Assembly: GCF_036588685.1 (NCBI RefSeq)
Contig: NC_086386.1
Location: forward strand, 73,158,682-73,222,681
DNA from: Mytilus trossulus
Lineage: Eukaryota > Mollusca > Bivalvia > Mytilida > Mytilidae
Reading direction: 5' to 3'
Length of the DNA: 64,000 nt
Below the pieces are notes generated by a model that saw only the letters and a list, made by a program, of their open reading frames with translations, searched no databases and was not told the origin of the DNA. The translations under genes and the position numbers were made by a program. Position 1 is the stretch's first letter; each line of letters opens with the position of its first letter. Below, in pieces: positions 57,405-64,000 of the stretch.

Positions 57405-58689
57405 ATAAATGTGGATATTCATATTCATAGAGTTTAATTTTACGCGAAATCATAAAACAAACTTAATCACTGCGAGCAAGATTTAAGGTTCATCTCAGGA
57501 GTTACTTGTACATATTAGGTAGAGATATTAAGAATTGTGGGTAATGAAACAATGCGAAATAATTATTCTTGTGTGACGGAATTATGTCGCATAATACGCA
57601 TATATCCATTACTGTTAAATGACTTCGTACACCTTGAGATGGCTTCGTTTGTGATAAGTCAGAAGTACTTAAGAAACCGGAGACTACCTCGAAGTGTGTA
57701 TATCTTTGTAGAAGATAAGTTTCTTATTACTTTTTATCACAAGAATGTTGAATCAGGGAAAATTTAAATCAAATGAAACGTAGAAAACAGATAAAGGCCA
57801 CACCATATTGATGTTTTGTTATTATCAGCCATATAAAGGCCACAATAATGAAATACGTGTTTTTTGGCGTCAATTAAATTTTGTTTGTGTTGGGACATGT
57901 AACCTTAATGTGTTTCTCTTAATGACTCACAGATTAACACCTGTTGATGAATGCATTTATTCCACAAATCTGAGTGTAGAGAGATGTAGACTGGGAACAA
58001 AGTGTATGTGCGTCTGTTTTCATGGTATCATAATTTAAAACTCAAACAACTATTTACAATTGATTGTCGAATGCTATGAAAAACCTTTTTATTTGTTAGG
58101 TAAAAATATTAGTACAATTTAGTTAATCTACATTTTTCAAACTGCTTTTACTTTTTTTTTTGGGGGGGGGGGGGGGGGGGGAGGGATCAGTTATCAGGTT
58201 TATCAACGTAATCAAATTCTTTAAATATATATGAAAATAAATTAATTTATGGAAGAGAAATTCTTGTCATGATTGACAATTTGTACACAACAAAATAGGG
58301 ATATTGAAGATTTATTTTCCTGTGGCCTCGGCAGATTTTTAGCTTGCAATTTTATTGTATTATATTTAAGGGAATTGTATGAAAATAGATAGGGACAATT
58401 TCCCTTGCTTTTTGTTTACACATGATATCACTTTTTAAGAAAGATAACATATATATTTCATGCCTGTTGAATTTATGCACAATTTACGAACATTTCATAT
58501 AATTTGATAGTTCTTGAACGGAAAGCACAACTATAGAAATGGTTGCGTGGTGTATGTGAAATATTTTTGGTGCTCAACGAAAATTGATAAAATGAGGTGT
58601 TTGTCTTTATTTTTTAGAAATCAAGCACATTTGTTGACATTGTATTTTTCTAATATCGGCAGTTGACCATTTATAACATCGTATATGCT
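57405..58689 (+). other. Probable 3' untranslated region of the Mastermind-like gene
   Basis: No clear coding. AATAAA-type hexamers occur at 57404, about 58236 and about 58899, so the end cannot be chosen. A run of 20 G (58162-58181) after nine or more T is the notable structure. Confidence 0.45.
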
Positions 58690-58825
58690 ACAGTCATTGT
58701 GGTCTTTTTTAATAGACTGTATGAATTTTGCTCATTGCTGAAGGCCGTGCAATTACACATGTTTGCTACATCTGCTCAGTATGGACTCTGCATTGGCAAT
58801 CATACCACATCTTATTTTATACTTT
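58690..58825 (-). repeat. Dispersed repeat B, partial copy
   Basis: Minus-strand remnants: TTTTGCTCATTGCTGAAGGC and GGCAATCATACCACATCTTA. Confidence 0.75.
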
Positions 58826-60994
58826 ATCGGTAAACACAAATGAACTATTATGCGATTCGCGGTTTTGTTGTAATGATACATGTCCTAAAACGAGGAAAAT
58901 AAAAAGCCTTTCATACGAAAACTGAAATTTGAGGGTTAAGTTTTATAGATATTTTAGTAAGCAGCGACGGTCTGGTCAAATTCAGCAAGCACTTCTGAGA
59001 TATGTACCTTGTGTTCATCACTCGATGATCATGATGGTGTGACAGCTTTCATCAAAATTATCTGCAGGTGACTGACACTAAATAAGTGAAACAAATTCAA
59101 GGGAAATTGAGCCTTCATCATTTGGTTGAAATATTCCACTTTTTATATAACATTGTTTTAGTTTTTATCGTACGTTTCAGAGAGTTGTCGATCTCGTAAT
59201 TTTTATACATGTAGATAAATTTCAAACTGTATTTATTTTTTAAAGCATTTTTTCATTCTGTACAAAGAACATGTAATCATTTTGAATTTATAGATTTTAG
59301 TATGTAATGTTAATACCAATAGCAAAGATGGACTGTCCATGAAATGTATCCATCTAGCTTTTCTCTATCCATCGAAACAAATCTTCAGTTCAAAACGAAG
59401 AAGGCTTAATACATATACATGTACAATATCGAAGCACAAGTATACACAAATGGTAATAGTAAAAGTCCACACGTCACAGGTCTTTTCACTAAGAATCTTG
59501 CGTAAACAATTGATTATAATAGTTATAATGTATATAATGTATAGAACTTGTAAGTTTATTGTTCCTTGTCTGATTTTTGTGTGAAATTACTGCTTGATAC
59601 TTTCGTCCTGCACGACAAGCAACCATGTCTCGCCCTAGGCCGCAATTAACAAATTATTATATTGATGTTGCCTACCCATGCCTTGTAGGGTAGATGTATA
59701 TGTGGCTTTTTTAAGCCAACACCATATGTTACATAGTTTAGACAAGAAAACGAAATTTTAGAGCACAAACAAGTCTTTTTAAACAAAGTAAAACGATTTG
59801 TGTCATAATTTCTATTAGGGTAAGCTGCTTTTTAGGTGGATTGGTCGGCAAGATCTTTTAATTTTATTGTTGGCCTTCGTATTACCGGTATAAAGATTCT
59901 GTACAAAATTGGGGTTCGTCTTTTTCATATCTGACCATGTGGTAATATACAACGTTAGAACTGAAGATTTGTTTCAGAGAATTTTCTTAAACGAGAACAC
60001 AGAAAACCGACAAACATTGTTAATATAGTGCGCTACTAACCAATATCTCGAATTCATCTGTCTTTGTACGAAGTCAAATGTAAATAGTACTTAAAAAATG
60101 TAGGGTTGATTCAGAGAAACATTTTTGGCGGGAAATTAATATAATTTCCTCATGGAATCAACCCCTTTGACAATGACAGAGGTTTGTTATAAATGTTTGT
60201 CGTTCATTACTTGTACGCTATAGTAGATCATACATTTGTAATTGTTTATTTCCTTTTTGGAAAATCTAGATACATACTTGTTACATTTAAGTTTTTATAA
60301 TTAAAATATTTTACAATATATATTGTGAGAATGTACATTCAATTGTGAGATATGTTTTAATACTTGACACCATTACTGGCCACGTTGTAGGGGTTGTTGT
60401 AATACCAACGAGAATTGACAACATTACTGGGCGGGTTGTAGGGATAGTTGTAATACCAACGAGACACTAGCATTGTTGACCAACTTCTGGTTCTTTTTAA
60501 CCACCTCTACGGTCCCATGATAGTTCGACAGTGGTGGGTGCGATATCCGGCAGTTTAAAATAAAAGCGATGTTTGATTCTTTTCCACTAAACACACACCA
60601 TTTTTGAATGAGAGCTAAGATTGTCTGGCTTAGATTTGGAATAATGTGTCATGGAGTGTCTGTGTCTGGGGACTGTTTTTATCCTGTTCTGAGTACCAGT
60701 CAACAATTCCTGGTTCATATGGACTGTTACACGTCACGTTACATTTCTGTTCTGGGTACCAGTCAATTACAAAGAATTCCTGGTTCATATTTATGTCACA
60801 GCTATGTGGTCACGTCCTTGAATGCATGTAATATTTGCCACTATACATTGAAAAAAAGATGGTTACCTTTCCCTGCATATGAAGCTTTATTATGGTTCAC
60901 GAAAAATATTGGGTTCATGAAACCGCTTTGTCCGTCCTACGTCGGTCGATCTATGTGTCAGAAACATGGATGTTAGGGTCAATATGTCAATATA
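58826..60994. other. AT-rich region downstream of the Mastermind-like gene
   Basis: It contains two direct duplications: about 52 bp at 60368-60469 (GTTGTAATACCAACGAGA twice) and about 70 bp at 60690-60790 (AATTCCTGGTTCATAT twice). The open frame at 60608-60976 spans the second and is not supported as a gene. Confidence 0.45.
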
Positions 60995-61130
60995 AAAAAG
61001 AAGATGTGGTATGATTGCCAATGAGACAACTATCCACAAAAGACCAAAATGACACAAACATTAACAATTATAGGTCACCGTAAGGCCTTCAACAATGAGC
61101 AAAGCCGATACCGCATATAACAAGGTCACT
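60995..61130 (+). repeat. Dispersed repeat B copy
   Basis: AAGAAGATGTGGTATGATTG to GAGCAAAGCCGATACCGCAT, well preserved. A strongly diverged relative lies at about 61630-61790. Confidence 0.85.
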
Positions 61131-62754
61131 ATTCATTAAAAAAATAAAAGTATATAAAAAATGGTTTGTGGATGGAAAATATCTTAACCATAAAAATGTA
61201 AAATACAGAAGACGAGAAGGAGCCTAGTGATTTAAGGACCAATGTCAAGGTTCTTGTAATAAAACGTACATGTAGATAAAAATAGCAGAATGGTTTCTGG
61301 ATCTTGAGTTTTACCTTGCTTTCTGGGATGGAACTTTCACAAATAAACAGAACTCTATATATTTTATGGCCAACAGGTCAAAGGTCACTGTTATTAAAAA
61401 GACAAAACAAAAGAAGACTGGTACATGGTTTCTGGGCTCTTTCTCAATTAGAATGTAAATAATTAATTTATACATATATGAAAAAGAAAGAAGCCTGTTA
61501 ACTTTGGGTCAACAGTTCAAGGTCACTCTTAATAAAGTTCGATAAAACCAGTTGTTAAGGGTATGATACCAAATTATGAATTGTAACACATTTGTCAGGG
61601 TGGAAAAATAGCAATTACATGGCATAAATATAAGAAGTTGTGGTAGTAACGCCAATAAAACTACTATCCACCAGAGACAATGACGTAGATGTAAGCAACT
61701 TTAGATCACAGAACGGCATTCAACAATGAGAAAAGCATATGACTCGCAGTTAGCTAGAAATGACCCCGAAAGGACAACATATATAACTGTTCAAACTAGA
61801 AAATAAATCGTGTTTCCAAGACGATTAATTTTTTGTCAAATCATGATCAGTTTGATAAGTTTCACGGTAAATAAAAATACTTAATTTTTGAATCATTAAT
61901 ACCCTCTTAAAACTACAATAAATATTAGCGGAGGTTGGTGATTAACTGCATAGAATCAATGTGATTAGATATGAAGTGGACTCTTCCATACAGCTTTCAT
62001 TTTGTTACTAATAACATGTGTTGCTGACCATTGTCCGACGACACCATCACCTGCCGGTGGTCATCTATCTTCTCTGTCCAGTTTTATTTATTGCACCAAC
62101 GTCCCAGACGACTATCATAATGAAGATTATTGATTCGTGTTCCTTCAATGAGTCGTTATACAAATCATTCGATCGTTTAATACGTCTAATATTTTAAATA
62201 GCTTTAGTTACATTTATTGTCAAGAAAATGGCCGATATCGTCTGGACAGATAACTAATCTCTTCTTCCTCGTATCAATGAAGGAAAATATAATATTTATT
62301 TAAGACCACTTCACGTTAGGTTTTCTGATAGCGAAAGAAAGGACGTAATATACTGAACAGTATTATAAGTTGTTGGTATTTCTGCTAATCATTGGAATTT
62401 GAACTGTAGAACTTAATCATTAATTGATATTTCAACATTCATTTCACAATGTCCTTACAAGTGTAATTATTAAGTGTTTCTTCAAATTTCCTTCCTCAAA
62501 TATTTGATATAATTTGTATGTAGTTCATTTATTCATCAAGTACGTATATCCTGTATATATTGTGGTGGAATAAAACTTGTCCAATATGCTTATACTTAGT
62601 TCTATAATTCTTTTAATTCTTTATTGAAAAGCACTTTACGCCCATATGGACCAATGGCTTAATATACAGTGAATCCTTGGAAATGACAGGGACATACGAG
62701 GCCCCTTTTATCAGCACACTCAATTTGAATTTCGAGGGAGTTACTGCATGAATG
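61131..62754. other. AT-rich sequence with diverged blocks
   Basis: Between 61120 and 61560 phrases such as CAAGGTCACT..TTAA and TGGTTTCTGG recur three or four times as diverged ~150-bp blocks. The rest to 62754 shows nothing recognisable. Confidence 0.45.
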
Positions 62755-64000
62755 GTCTTACATTAATGTCTCAAATTGTCTTAATGGGTCATGGTAACTC
62801 ATGATAAAGTACTCCTGAATCAGATCTGTCTTAATTGTACATGTAACTCATAATAAAGCACTCCTGAATCAGATCGGTCTTAATGGTACATGTAACTCAT
62901 ATTAAAGCACTCCTGAATCAGATCTGTCTTAATTGTACATGTAACTCATAATAAAGCACTCCTGAATCAGATCGGTCTTAATTGTACATGTAACTCATAT
63001 TAAAGCACTCCTGAATCAGATCGGTCTTAATGGTACATGTAACTCATATTAAAGTACTCCTGAATCAGATCTGTCTTAATGGTACATGTAACTCATATTA
63101 AAGTACTCCTGAATCAGATCGGTCTTAATGGTACATGTAACTCATATTAAAGCACTCCTGAATCAGATCTGTCTTAATGGTACATGTAACTCATATTAAA
63201 GCACTCCTGAATCAGATCTGTCTTAATGGTACATGTAACTCATATTAAAGTACTCCTGAATCAGATCTGTCTTAATTGTACATGTAACTCATATTAAAGC
63301 ACTCCTGAATCAGATCGGTCTTAATGGTACATGTAACTCATATTAAAGTACTCCTGAATCAGATCTGTCTTAATGGTACATGTAACTCATATTAAAGTAC
63401 TCCTGAATCAGATCGGTCTTAATGGTACATGTAACTCATATTAAAGCACTCCTGAATCAGATCTGTCTTAATGGTACATGTAACTCATATTAAAGTACTC
63501 CTGAATCAGATCTGTCTTAATTGTACATGTAACTCATATTAAAGTACTCCTGAATCAGATCTGTCTTAATTGTACATGTAACTCATATTAAAGTACTCCT
63601 GAATCAGAACTGTCTTAATGGTACATGTAACTCATATTAAAGCACTCCTGAATCAGATCTGTCTTAATTGTACATGTAACTCATATTAAAGTACTCCTGA
63701 ATCAGAACTGTCTTAATGGTACATGTAACTCATAATAAAGCACTCCTGAATCAGATCGGTCTTAATGGTACATGTAACTCATAATAAAGCACTCCTGAAT
63801 CAGATCGGTCTTAATGGTACATGTAACTCATAATAAAGCACTCCTGAATCAGATCGGTCTTAATGGTACATGTAACTCATAATAAAGCACTCCTGAATCA
63901 GATCTGTCTTAATTGTACATGTAACTCATAATAAAGTACTCCTGAATCAGATCTGTCTTAATTGTACATGTAACTCATATTAAAGTACTCCTGAATCAGA
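62755..64000. repeat. 49-bp satellite running off the window
   Basis: About 25 copies of GTACATGTAACTCATATTAA plus AGCACTCCTGAATCAGATC and TGTCTTAATG. Four positions vary between copies (TAATAAA/TATTAAA, GCACT/GTACT, ATCTG/ATCGG, ATTG/ATGG), in patterns that suggest higher-order blocks. The right end is not seen. Confidence 0.95.

Noticed and set aside
22898-64000. Tandem arrays considered as CRISPR-like arrays
   Set aside because: Units are directly abutting with no unique spacers, and the genome is clearly that of an animal with spliced genes.

Overview
The window looks like nuclear DNA of a bivalve mollusc, most likely a mussel (Mytilus or a close relative). The DNA is AT-rich, the genes have many introns with canonical GT/AG borders, and much of the space is filled with dispersed repeats of types I associate with mussel genomes. 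Tandem arrays are also unusually dense. No search could be run, so the organism call rests on recognition of repeats and proteins.

Three protein-coding genes can be assembled exon by exon with matching reading frames. (1) On the minus strand, 19291 down to 7594, six coding exons give a 345-residue FAXDC2-like fatty acid hydroxylase domain protein with complete histidine boxes. (2) On the minus strand, 33384 down to 27483, five coding exons give a 324-residue type I membrane protein: signal peptide, one CUB domain, one transmembrane helix and a proline-rich tail with two PPPY motifs. I do not recognise it as a named gene. (3) On the plus strand, 48040 to 57404, two coding exons split by a 7 kb intron give a 786-residue Mastermind-like Notch co-activator.

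The rest is mostly repeats. Positions 1-6700 hold interspersed repeats and one long-inverted-repeat element. The FAXDC2-like introns hold a piggyBac-like MITE, a decayed Ty3/gypsy-type retrotransposon and dispersed repeats. Positions 20.6-27.4 kb hold two satellite arrays, one split by a retroelement carrying a reverse-transcriptase tail. The first intron of the CUB gene holds a 1.9 kb element with about 375-bp inverted repeats. Positions 33.5-48 kb hold six or more tandem arrays, LINE debris and fold-back elements. The Mastermind intron holds two arrays, a MITE, a composite fold-back insertion and a tRNA-derived SINE. The window ends inside a 49-bp satellite.

The most striking observation is that three separate tandem duplications, in two neighbouring genes, each have a unit that starts inside the 3' end of a coding exon and crosses its 5' splice site. 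They lie at 8606-9399 (11 copies, 79 bp), 18765-19145 (3 copies) and about 28440-29373 (about 25 copies, 38 bp). Every copy carries exon-end codons plus a GT donor, so each intron starts with a ladder of decoy donors. A fourth array (35590-36330) amplifies the coding tail of a LINE reverse transcriptase. I do not know of a description of such recurrent splice-donor minisatellites.
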